A stretch of 37,465 nucleotides of DNA from Phenylobacterium sp. GTDB taxonomy: Bacteria; Pseudomonadota; Alphaproteobacteria; Caulobacterales; Caulobacteraceae. Positions 9,901 to 20,101 of the stretch are shown here, in pieces. Position 1 is the first letter of the stretch. Each line of letters begins with the position of its first letter. The translations under genes were made by a program, and so were the position numbers. The DNA is taken from positions 1-37,465 of the forward strand of contig NZ_JAEUMN010000100.1 of assembly GCF_016793225.1 (NCBI RefSeq). Reading direction: 5' to 3'. Under the pieces are notes generated by a model. That model saw only the letters and a list, made by a program, of their open reading frames with translations. It had not been told where the DNA came from and did not search any database.

Positions 9901-11612
9901 GCCAGCTGCCCGGCCACAAGGTGGACAAGAACATCGCCCGCGTCCGCCACTCGACGCCGGGCGTGGGCCTCATCAGCCCGCCGCCGCACCACGACATCTA
10001 CTCGATCGAGGATCTGGCCCAGCTGATCCACGACCTGAAGAACGTCAACCCGGTCGCCCGCATCTCGGTGAAGCTGGTCTCCGAGGTCGGCGTGGGCACC
10101 GTGGCCGCCGGCGTCGCCAAGGCGCGGGCCGACCACGTGACCATCTCGGGCTTCGAAGGCGGCACCGGCGCCTCGCCGCTGACCTCGCTGACGCATGCCG
10201 GCTCGCCCTGGGAGATCGGCCTGGCCGAGACCCAGCAGACGCTGCTGCTGAACGGCCTGCGCACGCGCATCGCGGTGCAGGTGGACGGCGGCCTGCGCAC
10301 GGGCCGCGACGTGGCGGTCGGCGCGCTCCTGGGGGCCGACGAGTTCGGCTTCGCCACGGCGCCGCTGATCGCGGCCGGCTGCATCATGATGCGCAAGTGC
10401 CACCTGAACACCTGCCCCGTCGGGGTGGCGACCCAGGACCCGGTGCTGCGCGCGCGCTTCACCGGCCAGCCCGAGCACGTGATCAACTACTTCTTCTTCG
10501 TCGCCGAAGAGCTGCGCCAGATCATGGCGCAGATGGGCTTCCGCACGCTGAACGAGATGATCGGGCGCGTGGACCGCATCGACATGAAGGACGCGCTCGA
10601 CCACTGGAAGGCGCGGGGCGTGGACCTCTCCCGGATCCTCTACGCCGCCCCGGCCGAGGGCGCGAAGGGTCTGTGGAACCAGGACCGCCAGGACCACGGC
10701 CTGGACAAGGCGCTGGACCACCAGTTCATCGCCGACGCGCGTCCGGCGCTCGAGAAGGGCGAACCGGTGCGGGCCGAGTACCGCATCCGCAACGTCAACC
10801 GCACCGCCGGCGCGATGCTGTCGGGCGAGGTGGCCAAGCGCTACGGCCACGCGGGCCTGCCCGAGGACACCATCGCGCTCACCCTGCGCGGCACCGCCGG
10901 GCAGAGCTTCGGGGCCTTCCTGGCGCGCGGCGTGAGCCTGACGCTGATCGGCGACGCCAACGACTATGTCGGCAAGGGCCTGTCGGGCGGCCGCGTGGTG
11001 GTGCGTCAGCCGCCGGAAGCGCGGCGTGACCCGACCCGCAACATCATCGTCGGCAACACGGTGCTCTACGGCGCCATCGCCGGCGAGGCCTACTTCGAGG
11101 GCGTGGCGGGCGAACGGTTCGCCGTGCGCAACTCGGGCGCCGTGGCGGTGGTCGAAGGCGTGGGCGACCACGGCTGCGAGTACATGACCGGCGGCGTCGT
11201 GGTGGTGCTGGGCGACACCGGCCGCAACTTCGCGGCCGGGATGAGCGGGGGCGTCGCGTACGTCTACGACCCGCGCAAGCGCTTCGAGCCGCTGTGCAAC
11301 AAGGCGATGGTCGACCTGGGCCCGGTCGAGGCGGCTCCGGTCGGCGCAGACGAGGCCGGCCGCCCGAGCCAACGCTCGGTCTCGGCCGAGAACAGCGGCA
11401 TGGGCGACATGCTGTCGTTCGACGCCGAGCGCCTGCGCATCCTCATCGAGCGGCACCACCTGCACACCGGCAGCCGCCGGGCGGCCGAGATCCTGGAGAA
11501 CTGGGATCAGGTGCTGCCGTCGTTCGTGAAGGTGATGCCGCGCGACTACCGCCGCGCGCTCACCGATCTGGCCCGCGAACGCGCCGCCGCGGCGGCCGTC
11601 GCGGCCGAGTAA
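6972..11612 (+). CDS. gltB: Glutamate synthase (NADPH) large subunit
   Basis: This 1546-residue protein transfers the amide nitrogen of glutamine to 2-oxoglutarate, using electrons delivered by GltD. Cys19 in EHDACGVGF is the expected N-terminal nucleophile of the class II glutaminase domain after removal of an 18-residue propeptide. The glutaminase domain runs to about 430, then the central domain and the FMN-binding synthase barrel ([20 protein letters not shown]). The 3Fe-4S ligands are Cys1137, Cys1143 and Cys1148 (C-x5-C-x4-C), matching Azospirillum GltB. The C-terminal beta-helix domain is complete. I took the ATG at 6972 over an in-frame TTG at 6945, because it starts next to the conserved propeptide and follows GAGAGA. 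gltD follows 23 bases after the stop. The locus serves ammonium assimilation, unlike the catabolic genes around it. Confidence 0.98.
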   Translation: MRLPERQGLYDPRNEHDACGVGFVANIKGRKSHEVIQSGLQILLNIDHRGAVGADPLVGDGAGCLIQIPDRLYRDWAKAEGVDLPPAGEYAVAMCFLPQDALTRAAAMEQFEHFLRVEKQPLIGWRDVPVDTTGLGKAVLASMPVIRQAFIGRGPNVKDQDAHERKILAVRKQFQNPLAELAEKRGLPDLTQVYMPSFSTRTVVYKGLLLAGQVGSFYKDLQDERCESALALVHQRFSTNTFPSWKLAHPYRFIAHNGEINTVRGNVNWMNARRRTLESDLLGPDLNKMWPLIPHGQSDTACLDNALELLVAGGIPLVHAMMMLIPEAWAGNPLMDAKRRAFYEYHAALMEPWDGPAAVAFTDGRQIGATLDRNGLRPARFVITDQDHVIMASEVGVLDVPEERIVRKWRLQPGKMLLIDMEQGRIIEDEEIKKTLAEAEPYEEWLAETQFKLEELKLDEVRGEAPANDPQVLLDRQQAFGYTQEDLQFFLEPMGKDGDDPIGSMGHDTPIAVLSDRSKLLYEYFKQNFAQVTNPPIDPIREELVMSLVSMIGPRPNLLGRQAGTHKRLEVAQPILTDEDLAKIRAVNELLDGAFRTATIDITWPMAEGAAGLEAAIQRICREATDAVLADMNILILSDREVSVERIPIPAALATAAVHHHLIRQGLRMQTGLVIETGEAREVHHFCVLAGYGAEAVNPYLAFQTLEQLRVKNGLSLSAYEVRKNYIKAVGKGIMKVMSKMGISTYQSYCGAQIFDAVGLSSELIDKYFTGTATTIEGVGLAEIAEETVRRHRDAYGDNPIYRSMLDVGGQYAWRLRGEAHAWTPESISGLQHAVRGNLPAEYEKFANAINEQSERLLTLRGLMRLKPADRPVPLEEVEPAAEIVKRFSTGAMSFGSISREAHTTLAIAMNRIGGRSNTGEGGEEPDRFKPLPNGDSMRSAIKQVASGRFGVTTEYLVNADDIQIKMAQGAKPGEGGQLPGHKVDKNIARVRHSTPGVGLISPPPHHDIYSIEDLAQLIHDLKNVNPVARISVKLVSEVGVGTVAAGVAKARADHVTISGFEGGTGASPLTSLTHAGSPWEIGLAETQQTLLLNGLRTRIAVQVDGGLRTGRDVAVGALLGADEFGFATAPLIAAGCIMMRKCHLNTCPVGVATQDPVLRARFTGQPEHVINYFFFVAEELRQIMAQMGFRTLNEMIGRVDRIDMKDALDHWKARGVDLSRILYAAPAEGAKGLWNQDRQDHGLDKALDHQFIADARPALEKGEPVRAEYRIRNVNRTAGAMLSGEVAKRYGHAGLPEDTIALTLRGTAGQSFGAFLARGVSLTLIGDANDYVGKGLSGGRVVVRQPPEARRDPTRNIIVGNTVLYGAIAGEAYFEGVAGERFAVRNSGAVAVVEGVGDHGCEYMTGGVVVVLGDTGRNFAAGMSGGVAYVYDPRKRFEPLCNKAMVDLGPVEAAPVGADEAGRPSQRSVSAENSGMGDMLSFDAERLRILIERHHLHTGSRRAAEILENWDQVLPSFVKVMPRDYRRALTDLARERAAAAAVAAE

Positions 11613-11635
11613 GCTTCAGGGTTCAGGGGACAACC

Positions 11636-13072
<1,437 letters not shown>

Positions 13073-13129
13073 CGGAGGCGACGGGTTCTCCCCGCAGGGA
13101 AGCCGGACGGGACGCGCACGCCCCCACGC

Positions 13130-13275
13130 TGTCATCCCGGTTTCGCCTCAGGTGAAGACCGGGACCCATACGCGCCCGATGGCCGTGGCGGCCCGCGGGC
13201 GGGGCCGCTGCGTCTCATCCGGAACCGCGGAGTCTATGGGTCCCGGTGTTCCGCTGCGCGGAAACCGGGATGACA
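13130..13275. repeat. 146-bp inverted-repeat element with TGTCATCCCGG ends
   Basis: The left end TGTCATCCCGGTTTC (13130-13144) is the exact reverse complement of the right end at 13261-13275. The arms continue inward with a second perfectly paired block, ACCGGGACCCATA at 13158-13170 against TATGGGTCCCGGT at 13235-13247, separated from the first by a partly paired section. The centre is GC-rich and unpaired. There is no open frame worth calling. This is the shape of a small dispersed palindromic element or MITE. From memory, TGTCATCCCGG-type repeats recur in Caulobacter-related genomes, but I cannot confirm its copy number here. It may fold as RNA and act as a boundary or terminator for gltBD. 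Confidence 0.8.
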
Positions 13276-13338
13276 GGGGTTCTTGGGGACAGGGCATTGC
13301 TCGGCGCCTCGACGCTGCCACGCTGAGCCCCGCGAGGC

Positions 13339-13368
13339 GTGACGGGCCGCGTGGACCGTGGCTAGATG
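13339..13368 (+). promoter_or_regulatory. Candidate housekeeping promoter for the sugar operon
   Basis: GTGACGG at 13339-13345 and GCTAGATG at 13361-13368 resemble the Caulobacter sigma-73 boxes TTGACGS and GCTANAWC. The spacing of 15 bases is slightly longer than usual. Transcription would start about 50 bases before the MFS gene. It is a weak match, judged by eye only. Confidence 0.35.
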
Positions 13369-13425
13369 GAGTCGCGCCGTCCCATAACCAGATCAAGGCG
13401 CGCACGGGGCGGGGAGGGCCCGGGC

Positions 13426-14691
13426 ATGTCGATCCAGGTGCGCCTGTTCGTGATGATGGTGCTCCAGCTCGCCGTCTGGGGGGCCTGGGCGCCGAAGCTG
13501 TTCCCCTACATGGGCATGCTGGGGTTCGCGCCGTGGCAGCAGGCCCTGGTGGGCAGCGCCTGGGGCGTCGCCTCGCTGGCCGGGATCTTCTTCTCGAACC
13601 AGTTCGCCGACCGCAACTTCGCCGCTGAGCGGTTCCTGGCCGCGAGCCATGCGCTCTCCGGCGTCGCCCTGCTGGGCGTGGCCTTCTCGGATGCGTTCTG
13701 GCCGTTCTTCGGGGCCTACCTGCTCTACAGCCTGCTCTACGTGCCGACGCTCTCGGTCTCGAACTCCATCGCCTTCGCCAACCTCAAGGATCCGGCCCGG
13801 CAGTTCGGCACGGTGCGCATGGGCGGGACCGTCGGCTGGATGCTGGTCTCCTGGCCCTTCGTCTTCCTGCTGTCGGCGCAAGCGACGGCGGCCGAGGTGC
13901 GCTCGATCTTCTTCGTGGCCGCGGCGGTTTCGTTCGCGCTCGCGCTCTATTCGCTGACGCTGCCGCACACCCCGCCGAAGCGCGGCGGCGAAGCCGCCGA
14001 TCCGCTGGCCTGGCGCGAGGCGATCGGCCTGCTGAAGGTCCCCTTCATCGCGGTCCTGTTCCTGGTCACCTTCATCGACAGCGTCATCCACAACGGCTAC
14101 TTCGTGATGGCCGACGCCTTCCTGACCAACCGCGTGGGCATCGCCGGCAACCTGTCGATGGTGGTGCTCAGCCTGGGCCAGCTGGCCGAGATCCTCACCA
14201 TGGTCGTGCTGGGTGCGGTGCTGGTCCGGCTGGGCTGGAAGGTCACCATGATCGTCGGGATCCTGGGCCACGCCGCGCGCTTCGCGGTGTTCGCCTTTTT
14301 CGCCGACAGCATGCCCGTGATCGTCGCCGTGCAGCTGCTGCACGGCGTCTGCTACGCGTTCTTCTTCGCCAGCGTGTACATCTTCGTGGACCACGCCTTC
14401 CCGAAGGACGTCAGGTCCAGCGGGCAGGGGCTGTTCAACCTGCTGATCCTGGGGGTCGGCAACGTCGTGGCCAGCTTCCTCTTCCCGGCGCTGATCGCCC
14501 GGCTGACCGACCCGGCGACCCAGGCGGTGGACTACCGCACGCTGTTCCTCGCGCCCACCGGCATGGCGCTCGTCGCCGTGCTCCTGCTCGCCCTCTTCTT
14601 CCGGCCGCCGGACCGCGGGCCCGCCGTCGTCGAGCACGCCGAGGAAAAGGCGCCGATGATGCCCGAGGGCGGCGTGCCGTCGCCGCCATGA
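13426..14691 (+). CDS. MFS transporter, nucleoside:H+ symporter-like
   Basis: This is a 421-residue integral membrane protein with 12 likely helices. The first helix region (MVLQLAVWGAWAPKLFPYM, 10-28), the FSNQFADRNF loop and the RMGGTVGWMLVSW segment resemble the NupG/XapB-type nucleoside:proton symporter family. I chose the ATG at 13426 because GGGGAGGG lies about 9 bases upstream. The open frame extends back to 13366 without similarity. It is the first gene of a six-gene operon for sugar-like substrates, so a glycoside or nucleoside-like cargo is the reasonable inference. The family label alone does not prove nucleoside transport. The tail after the last helix is short, proline-rich and cytosolic. 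Confidence 0.88.
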   Translation: MSIQVRLFVMMVLQLAVWGAWAPKLFPYMGMLGFAPWQQALVGSAWGVASLAGIFFSNQFADRNFAAERFLAASHALSGVALLGVAFSDAFWPFFGAYLLYSLLYVPTLSVSNSIAFANLKDPARQFGTVRMGGTVGWMLVSWPFVFLLSAQATAAEVRSIFFVAAAVSFALALYSLTLPHTPPKRGGEAADPLAWREAIGLLKVPFIAVLFLVTFIDSVIHNGYFVMADAFLTNRVGIAGNLSMVVLSLGQLAEILTMVVLGAVLVRLGWKVTMIVGILGHAARFAVFAFFADSMPVIVAVQLLHGVCYAFFFASVYIFVDHAFPKDVRSSGQGLFNLLILGVGNVVASFLFPALIARLTDPATQAVDYRTLFLAPTGMALVAVLLLALFFRPPDRGPAVVEHAEEKAPMMPEGGVPSPP

Positions 14692-14707
14692 CCACAAGGG
14701 GACCTAC

Positions 14708-15664
14708 ATGCGACCACTTCATCGCCGGGCGCTGCTCGCCGCCGCCGCCGTCGGGCTGGGCGCGGGCGTGAGCGGCGCCGCCCAGGCCCAGGCGCGGCCG
14801 TTCTTCCGCCGCCATGGACTGCCGATCGGCATCCAGCTCTACACCCTCGGCCCCGAGGCGGCCCGCGACCTGGAGGGCACGCTCGCCGCCGTGGCGGGCA
14901 TCGGCTTCCGCACCGTCGAACTCGCCGGCTTCTATGGCCGCTCGCCGCAGGACCTGCGCGCGGCGCTCGACAAGGCGGGCCTGAAGGCCACCAGCGCCCA
15001 CATCCAGCCGCGCGGCGCGCCCGGCGCGTCGTTCGACGGCGACGTGGGCAAGGTCGCCGAGGCGCTGAACGTCGTCGGGGCGACCCATGCGGTGATGCCG
15101 ATTCCGCGCATCCCCGAGCGGCTCGGGCTGGTCCCCGCCGCCGGCGAGGATTTCGTCGGTTACCTCCGCCGCGTCTTCAGCCAGATGACCGCCGACGACT
15201 GGCGGGCCAACGCCCAGTTCCTCAACGAGAAGGGCGCGGCGCTGGCCCGGTCCGGCATCCGCGTGGGCTATCACAACCACAACATGGAGTTCGCGCCGCT
15301 GGGCGGCGTGAGCGGCATGGAAATCCTGCTGGCCGAGACCGATCCGAAGCTCGTCACCTTCGAGGCCGACGTGGGCTGGATCGCCGCGAGCGGCCAGGAC
15401 CCGGCGGAGCTGCTGACGCGCCACAAGGGCCGGTTCACGCTGATGCACGTGAAGGACCTGAAGGCGTCCACGCAGCCCAACTTCACGCTCGCCATGGACC
15501 CCTCCGACATCGGCGCCGGCCGGATGGAGTGGAAGCGGCTGCTGCCGGCGGCGCACGCCGCGGGCGTGCGGCACTTCTTCCTCGAACAGGAGCCGCCGTT
15601 CCCCGGACCCCGCATCGACTCCGCCCGCGCCGGTCACGACTTCCTGGCCGGCCTCGTCGCGTGA
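14708..15664 (+). CDS. Exported sugar phosphate isomerase/epimerase-like TIM barrel
   Basis: This 318-residue protein starts with a Tat-like signal (HRRALLAAAAVGLGAG, 5-20, cleavage probably after AQAQA near 29). The AP-endonuclease-2/xylose isomerase-like barrel shows GIQLYTLG, GFRTVELAGFYG, YHNHNMEFAPLGG, FEADVGWI, MHVKDLK and FFLEQEPPF. The Glu, Asp and His residues at strand ends are the usual divalent-metal ligands. Export means it should act on an unphosphorylated sugar in the periplasm. In glycoside pathways such barrels act as keto-sugar epimerases or eliminate the aglycone from 3-keto glycosides, which I infer from context. AGGGG stands 6 bases before the ATG. The next gene overlaps its stop by 4 bases. 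Confidence 0.88.
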   Translation: MRPLHRRALLAAAAVGLGAGVSGAAQAQARPFFRRHGLPIGIQLYTLGPEAARDLEGTLAAVAGIGFRTVELAGFYGRSPQDLRAALDKAGLKATSAHIQPRGAPGASFDGDVGKVAEALNVVGATHAVMPIPRIPERLGLVPAAGEDFVGYLRRVFSQMTADDWRANAQFLNEKGAALARSGIRVGYHNHNMEFAPLGGVSGMEILLAETDPKLVTFEADVGWIAASGQDPAELLTRHKGRFTLMHVKDLKASTQPNFTLAMDPSDIGAGRMEWKRLLPAAHAAGVRHFFLEQEPPFPGPRIDSARAGHDFLAGLVA

Positions 15665-16788
15665 GCCGGCGCGTCCGCATGGCCATGGTGGGCGGCGGGC
15701 CGGGGTCGTTCATCGGCCCCGTCCACCGCATGGCGGCCGAGCTGGACGCGAGGATCGAGCTGGTGGCCGGCGCCTTCAGCCGCGACGCCGGGCGATCGGC
15801 GGCGGCCGCTGCGGCCTGGGGCGTGCGCGGCTATGACGACTGGCGCGAGATGCTGGCGGCCGAGGGCGCGCGGCCGGACGGCGCCGAGATGGTCTGCGTG
15901 GTCACGCCCAACGACCTGCACCTGGAGGTCTCGGCCGCGGCGCTGGGCGCCGGCTTCCACGTGATGAGCGACAAGCCCGCCACGCGCGACCTGGCCGAGG
16001 CGCGGACCCTCGCCGACGCCGTGGCCCGCTCGGGCCGCCTCTACGGCCTGACCCACACCTACACCGGCTATCCGATGGTGCGCGAGGCGCGCGACATCGT
16101 GGCCCGCGGCGACCTCGGAGCGGTCCGCAAGGTGGTGGTGGAGTACTCGCAGGGCTGGCTGTCGGCTCCGGTCGACAACAAGCAGGCGGCCTGGCGCGGC
16201 GACCCGGGACGGGCGGGCGTCGGCGGGTGCCTGGGCGACATCGGAACGCACGCCTTCAACCTCGCGGAGTTCGTCAGCGGCCGCCGGGTGGACCGCCTGT
16301 GCGCGGACGTGGCCACGGTCGTGCCGGGCCGGGCGCTGGACGACGACGCCAACGTCCTGCTGCGCTTCCAGGGCGGGGCGCGCGGCGTGCTGATCTCGAG
16401 CCAGATCTCGGCCGGCGCCCGCAACGGGCTGCGCATCAGCGTCTACGGCGAGAGGGGCGGCGTCTCGTGGAGCCACGAGCGGGCCGCGGAGCTGACGCTC
16501 GACTGGCTCGATCGGCCCAGCCAGGTGCTGCACGCCGGCTCCGGATACCTGGGCGGCGCGGCCCAGGCCGCGGCCCGGCTGCCCGCGGGGCATCCCGAGG
16601 GTTTCATCGAGGCGTTCGCCAACCTCTACCGCGACTTCGCCGAGGCCATTCTCGCCGGCCGCGCCGACGCGGCGCCGACGCCGGGCATAGAAGAAGGCGT
16701 GCGGGGCATGGCCTTCGTCGAGACCGCCGTCCGCGCCAGCGGGGCGGGCTGGGTCGAGCTTTCGGGAGACGACGCGTGCGTACGTTGA
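15661..16788 (+). CDS. Gfo/Idh/MocA family NAD(P)-dependent oxidoreductase
   Basis: The protein has 375 residues with the two-domain glucose-fructose oxidoreductase layout. A Rossmann motif GGGPGS lies at 11-16. Next come VVTPNDLH (80-87), and DKP at 104-106 where most relatives have EKP (Lys105 is the usual catalytic base). GDIGTHAF at 192-199 carries the catalytic Asp and His. No signal peptide is visible, so it is cytoplasmic. The GTG at 15661 overlaps the previous TGA (GTGA), indicating translational coupling. An ATG at 15679 would start inside the first strand. Its likely job is reversible oxidation or reduction of a sugar hydroxyl/keto group, probably at C3, with NAD(H). The exact sugar is unknown. 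Confidence 0.92.
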   Translation: MSRRVRMAMVGGGPGSFIGPVHRMAAELDARIELVAGAFSRDAGRSAAAAAAWGVRGYDDWREMLAAEGARPDGAEMVCVVTPNDLHLEVSAAALGAGFHVMSDKPATRDLAEARTLADAVARSGRLYGLTHTYTGYPMVREARDIVARGDLGAVRKVVVEYSQGWLSAPVDNKQAAWRGDPGRAGVGGCLGDIGTHAFNLAEFVSGRRVDRLCADVATVVPGRALDDDANVLLRFQGGARGVLISSQISAGARNGLRISVYGERGGVSWSHERAAELTLDWLDRPSQVLHAGSGYLGGAAQAAARLPAGHPEGFIEAFANLYRDFAEAILAGRADAAPTPGIEEGVRGMAFVETAVRASGAGWVELSGDDACVR

Positions 16789-17828
16789 AGGGGCCAGGGA
16801 TCTTCCTCGCCCAGTTCGTGGGGCCCGAGCCGCCCTTCGACCGGCTGGACACCATCGCGGCCTGGGCCGCGTCGCTGGGCTACGTCGGCGTGCAGTTGCC
16901 CACAGGACCGGGCGCGTTCTTCGACGTGGAGAAGGGCGCGGAGAGCCAGGCCTACTGCGACGACATCGCGGGCGTTCTGGCCGAGCACGGGCTCCAGATC
17001 ACCGAGCTGTCGACCCATCTGCAGGGCCAGCTCGTGGCCGTGCATCCCGCCTACGACGCCCTGTTCGACGGGTTCGCCGCTCCGGAGGTCCGGGGCAGGC
17101 CGCAGGCCCGGCAGGCGTGGGCGGTGAGCCAGCTCAAGGCCGCGGCGAAGGCCAGCCGGCGGCTGGGCCTGGACGCGCACGCCACCTTCTCGGGCGCCCT
17201 GGCCTGGCCCTACCTCTATCCCTGGCCGCAGCGGCCGGCCGGCCTGGTGGAAGAGGCCTTCGCCGAACTCGGGCGCCGCTGGCGGCCCATCCTGGACGCC
17301 TTCGACGAGGCCGGCGTCGATGTCTGCTACGAGATCCACCCCGGCGAGGACCTGCACGACGGAGCGACCTACGAGCGCTTCCTGGACGAGGTGGGCGGCC
17401 ACCCGCGCGCCTGCCTGCTCTACGATCCCAGCCACTTCGTCCTGCAGCAGCTGGACTACCTCGACTACATCGACCGCTACCACGAGCGCATCCGGGCCTT
17501 CCACGTGAAGGACGCCGAGTTCCGGCCCACCGGCCGATCGGGCGTCTACGGCGGCTACCAGGGCTGGGTCGACCGGCCGGGCCGTTTCCGCTCGCTGGGC
17601 GACGGGCAGGTCGACTTCGGCGCGATCTTCTCGAAGCTGGCCGCCTACGACTATCCCGGCTGGGCCGTGCTGGAGTGGGAGTGCGCGATCAAGCATCCCG
17701 AGGACGGCGCCCGCGAGGGCGCCCCCTTCATCCGCGATCACATCATCCGCGTCACCGAGCGCGCCTTCGACGACTTCGCCGCCTCGGGCGTCGACGCGGC
17801 GAGGAACCGCCAGATCCTGGGGCTGTAA
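16776..17828 (+). CDS. Cytoplasmic sugar phosphate isomerase/epimerase
   Basis: This 350-residue TIM-barrel protein has no signal peptide. Family landmarks are GYVGVQLPTG near 29-38, ITELSTHLQGQL, CYEIHPGEDLHD, LLYDPSHFVLQQLDYLDYID, FHVKDAEF and VLEWECAIK. The Glu, Asp, His and Glu at these strand ends would bind a divalent metal. The GTG at 16776 follows GGGAG and overlaps the preceding gene by 13 bases. The gap to the GMC gene is only 3 bases. It is clearly a different subfamily from the exported isomerase two genes upstream, so the operon has a periplasmic and a cytoplasmic barrel enzyme. In related gene sets such enzymes convert or deglycosylate 3-keto sugars. That role is inferred. Confidence 0.9.
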   Translation: MRTLKGPGIFLAQFVGPEPPFDRLDTIAAWAASLGYVGVQLPTGPGAFFDVEKGAESQAYCDDIAGVLAEHGLQITELSTHLQGQLVAVHPAYDALFDGFAAPEVRGRPQARQAWAVSQLKAAAKASRRLGLDAHATFSGALAWPYLYPWPQRPAGLVEEAFAELGRRWRPILDAFDEAGVDVCYEIHPGEDLHDGATYERFLDEVGGHPRACLLYDPSHFVLQQLDYLDYIDRYHERIRAFHVKDAEFRPTGRSGVYGGYQGWVDRPGRFRSLGDGQVDFGAIFSKLAAYDYPGWAVLEWECAIKHPEDGAREGAPFIRDHIIRVTERAFDDFAASGVDAARNRQILGL

Positions 17829-17831
17829 GCG

Positions 17832-19556
17832 ATGGCGAACCTCAACACCAAGGCCCGGGCCGAACACACCTACGACGCCATCGTGGTGGGCAGCGGCATC
17901 TCGGGCGGCTGGGCGGCCAAGGAGCTGACGGAGCGCGGCCTGAACACCCTGGTCCTCGAGCGCGGCGGGCCCGTCCCGCACATCGAGGGGTATCCGACCG
18001 CCCAGACCCACCCGTGGGAAACGAAGTACCCGCGCGGCCGCCTGCCCGCGGCCGAGATGGCGGCGCGCTACAAGGCCCAGCAGCGGACGGGCTATGCGCT
18101 GACCGAGTACACGCAGCACTTCTTCGTCCGCGACGACGAGCACCCCTACAGCGAGACCCAGCGCTTCGACTGGATCCGCGGCTATCACGTGGGCGGCCGC
18201 TCCCTACTGTGGGCGCGACAGAGCTATCGCTGGTCCGACCTCGACTTCGAGGCCAACGCCAAGGAGGGCGTCGGCGTCGACTGGCCCCTCCGCTACGCCG
18301 ACCTCGCGCCCTGGTACGACTATGTGGAGCGGTTCGTGGGCGTCTCGGGCCAGGCCGAGGGGCTGCCGCACCTGCCGGACGGGGTCTTCCAGCCCCCGAT
18401 GGAGATGAACTGCGTCGAGAAGGCCTTCAAGGCGAAGTCCGAGGCGCGCTTCCCCGACCGCCGCATCACCATCGGCCGCACCGCCAACCTGACCGCGCCC
18501 ACCGAGGAGCAGCTCGCGCTCGGCCGCGGGAAGTGCCAGTTCCGGAACCTCTGCATCCGGGGCTGCCCCTTCGGCGCCTATTTCAGCTCCAACGCCGCGA
18601 CCCTCGTGGCCGCCGAGCGCACGGGGCGGCTGAAGATCCGGCCGAACTCGATCGTCACCGAAGTCATCTTCGACGAGAAGCTGAACAAGGCCTCGGGCGT
18701 GCGTGTCCTCGATGCGCAGACGGGAGAGACCACCGAGTTCTACGCGCGGATCGTCTTCCTCAACGCCTCCGCCCTCAACTCCGCCTGGATCCTCCTGAAC
18801 TCCCGGAGCCGCCGGCATCCCAACGGACTGGGCAACGGCTCGGACCAGGTGGGCCGCAACATCATGGACCACCACCTGGGCGTCGGCGCGATGGCCGAAG
18901 CGCCGGGGTACGAGGAGATGTACTACTCGGGCCGGCGTCCGAACGGCATCTACATCCCCCGCTTCCGGAACCTGGGCGACGCCGCCTCGCGCCGCGACTA
19001 CCTGCGCGGGTTCGGCTACCAGGGCGGGGCCGGCCGCCCGGGTTGGGATCGCGACGTGCCGGGCGTCGGCGCCGAGCGGAAGGCGGCGCTGACGCAGCCG
19101 GGGCCGTGGATGGTCCGCATCGGCGGGTTCGGCGAGATTCTGCCCTACGCCGACAACCGCATGACGCTGAACCAGGAGGTGAAGGACAAGCACGGCCTGC
19201 CGACGCTCACCTTCGACGTCTCCATCCGCGACAACGAGCGGAAGATGCGCAAGGACATGGCCGCGGCGGGCGCCGAGATGCTCGAGGCCGCCGGCTTCCG
19301 CAACGTGCGGTCCTACGATGGCGACTACGGGCCGGGCCTGGGCATCCACGAGATGGGCACCGCCCGGATGGGCCGCGACCCCAAGACCTCGGTCCTCAAT
19401 GACCGAAACCAGCTCTGGGAGTGCCGCAACGTGTTCGTGACCGACGGCGCGGCGATGACCTCGTCCAGCTGCGTGAACCCGTCGCTGACCTACATGGCGC
19501 TCACCGCGCGCGCGGCGGCCTATGCGGTCGACGCCGGCAAGAAGGGGGACCTCTGA
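17832..19556 (+). CDS. GMC FAD-dependent sugar dehydrogenase, catalytic subunit
   Basis: The protein has 574 residues. The FAD-binding motif VVGSGISGGWAAKEL is near 17-31, VGGRSLLWARQS follows, and the C-terminal domain has His506 (GIHEMGTARMG) and Asn549 (SSCVNPSLT), the His/Asn pair of GMC oxidoreductases. Cys235, Cys241 and Cys245 have C-x5-C-x3-C spacing, the same as the 3Fe-4S ligands of bacterial FAD glucose dehydrogenase alpha subunits. Electrons would leave by a cluster, not by oxygen. No signal peptide is present; export is expected by hitch-hiking with the Tat-bearing small subunit, whose ATG overlaps this stop by one base. The family includes glucoside 3-dehydrogenases that make 3-keto sugars. 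I prefer that reading given the neighbours, but gluconate or sorbitol-type substrates are not excluded. Confidence 0.92.
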   Translation: MANLNTKARAEHTYDAIVVGSGISGGWAAKELTERGLNTLVLERGGPVPHIEGYPTAQTHPWETKYPRGRLPAAEMAARYKAQQRTGYALTEYTQHFFVRDDEHPYSETQRFDWIRGYHVGGRSLLWARQSYRWSDLDFEANAKEGVGVDWPLRYADLAPWYDYVERFVGVSGQAEGLPHLPDGVFQPPMEMNCVEKAFKAKSEARFPDRRITIGRTANLTAPTEEQLALGRGKCQFRNLCIRGCPFGAYFSSNAATLVAAERTGRLKIRPNSIVTEVIFDEKLNKASGVRVLDAQTGETTEFYARIVFLNASALNSAWILLNSRSRRHPNGLGNGSDQVGRNIMDHHLGVGAMAEAPGYEEMYYSGRRPNGIYIPRFRNLGDAASRRDYLRGFGYQGGAGRPGWDRDVPGVGAERKAALTQPGPWMVRIGGFGEILPYADNRMTLNQEVKDKHGLPTLTFDVSIRDNERKMRKDMAAAGAEMLEAAGFRNVRSYDGDYGPGLGIHEMGTARMGRDPKTSVLNDRNQLWECRNVFVTDGAAMTSSSCVNPSLTYMALTARAAAYAVDAGKKGDL

Positions 19557-20101
19557 TGCTCAGGCTCACCCGCCGCGACGCCTTCCTCGGCCTGGCCGCC
19601 GCCAGCGGCTGGAGCGCCCTGGCCGTGGCGCAGACCCCGGCGTCGGCCCCTCCGGCCTGGACGCCGCGCGCGCTCACTGCGGCCCAGGCCCGCGCGCTCA
19701 CCGCCGCGGCCGAGCGGATCATCCCGGCCACCGACACGCCGGGCGCGGTCGAGGCCGGCGTGCCGCAGTATGTCGACCGCGCCATCGCGACCTGGTGCGC
19801 GCCCGATCAGGCGCAGCGGCTGAAGGCTGGCCTCGACCAGCTCGACGCGGACGCAAGGTCCGCCCACGGCGCGCCCTTCGCCGCACTCGCGGCGCCGCTG
19901 CAGACCGGGATGCTGTCGACGCTCGACGCCGAGTCCCGGACGCGCCGGCCGCACTTCTTCGCCGAGCTGAAGGAACTGGTCACGGCCGGCTACTTCACCT
20001 CCGAGCCGGGGGCTACGCGCGCGCTCCGCTACGACCCGGTGCCGGGCGATTACCGCGGCTGCGTCCCCCTGTCCGAGATCGGCCGCGCCTGGGCGACCTG
20101 A
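19556..20101 (+). CDS. Gluconate 2-dehydrogenase subunit 3 family protein (Tat hitch-hiker)
   Basis: This 181-residue protein begins with a twin-arginine signal (LTRRDAFLGLAAASG, 4-18; cleavage near AVAQ). The rest matches the small helical subunit of membrane-associated GMC dehydrogenases: LTAAAERIIPATDTPGAVEAGV in the middle of the N-terminal half, and the end GYFTSEPGATRALRYDPVPGDYRGC. Its role is to pair with the GMC catalytic subunit and carry it through the Tat pore. The ATG at 19556 shares its first base with the preceding TGA. The cytochrome c subunit that normally completes the complex is not downstream. After this stop the operon ends in a repeat element. Confidence 0.88.
   Translation: MLRLTRRDAFLGLAAASGWSALAVAQTPASAPPAWTPRALTAAQARALTAAAERIIPATDTPGAVEAGVPQYVDRAIATWCAPDQAQRLKAGLDQLDADARSAHGAPFAALAAPLQTGMLSTLDAESRTRRPHFFAELKELVTAGYFTSEPGATRALRYDPVPGDYRGCVPLSEIGRAWAT

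Larger units (their letters stand above)
13073..13425. other. Intergenic region gltD / MFS operon
   Basis: This 353-bp gap has no plausible gene. Its middle, 13130-13275, is an inverted-repeat element (listed separately). The 57 bases before the element show nothing I can name. After it comes a promoter-like stretch, then a GGGGAGGG ribosome binding site in front of the MFS gene. Confidence 0.7.

Noticed and set aside
6897-11465. A 1522-codon open frame on the minus strand opposite gltB
   Set aside because: It is the mirror of a highly GC-biased codon pattern. Its product is low-complexity (Arg, His, Gly, Val) and gltB on the other strand is unmistakable.
13130-13275. Insertion sequence
   Set aside because: The terminal inverted repeats are real, but there is no transposase frame, and no clear target duplication could be seen by eye.
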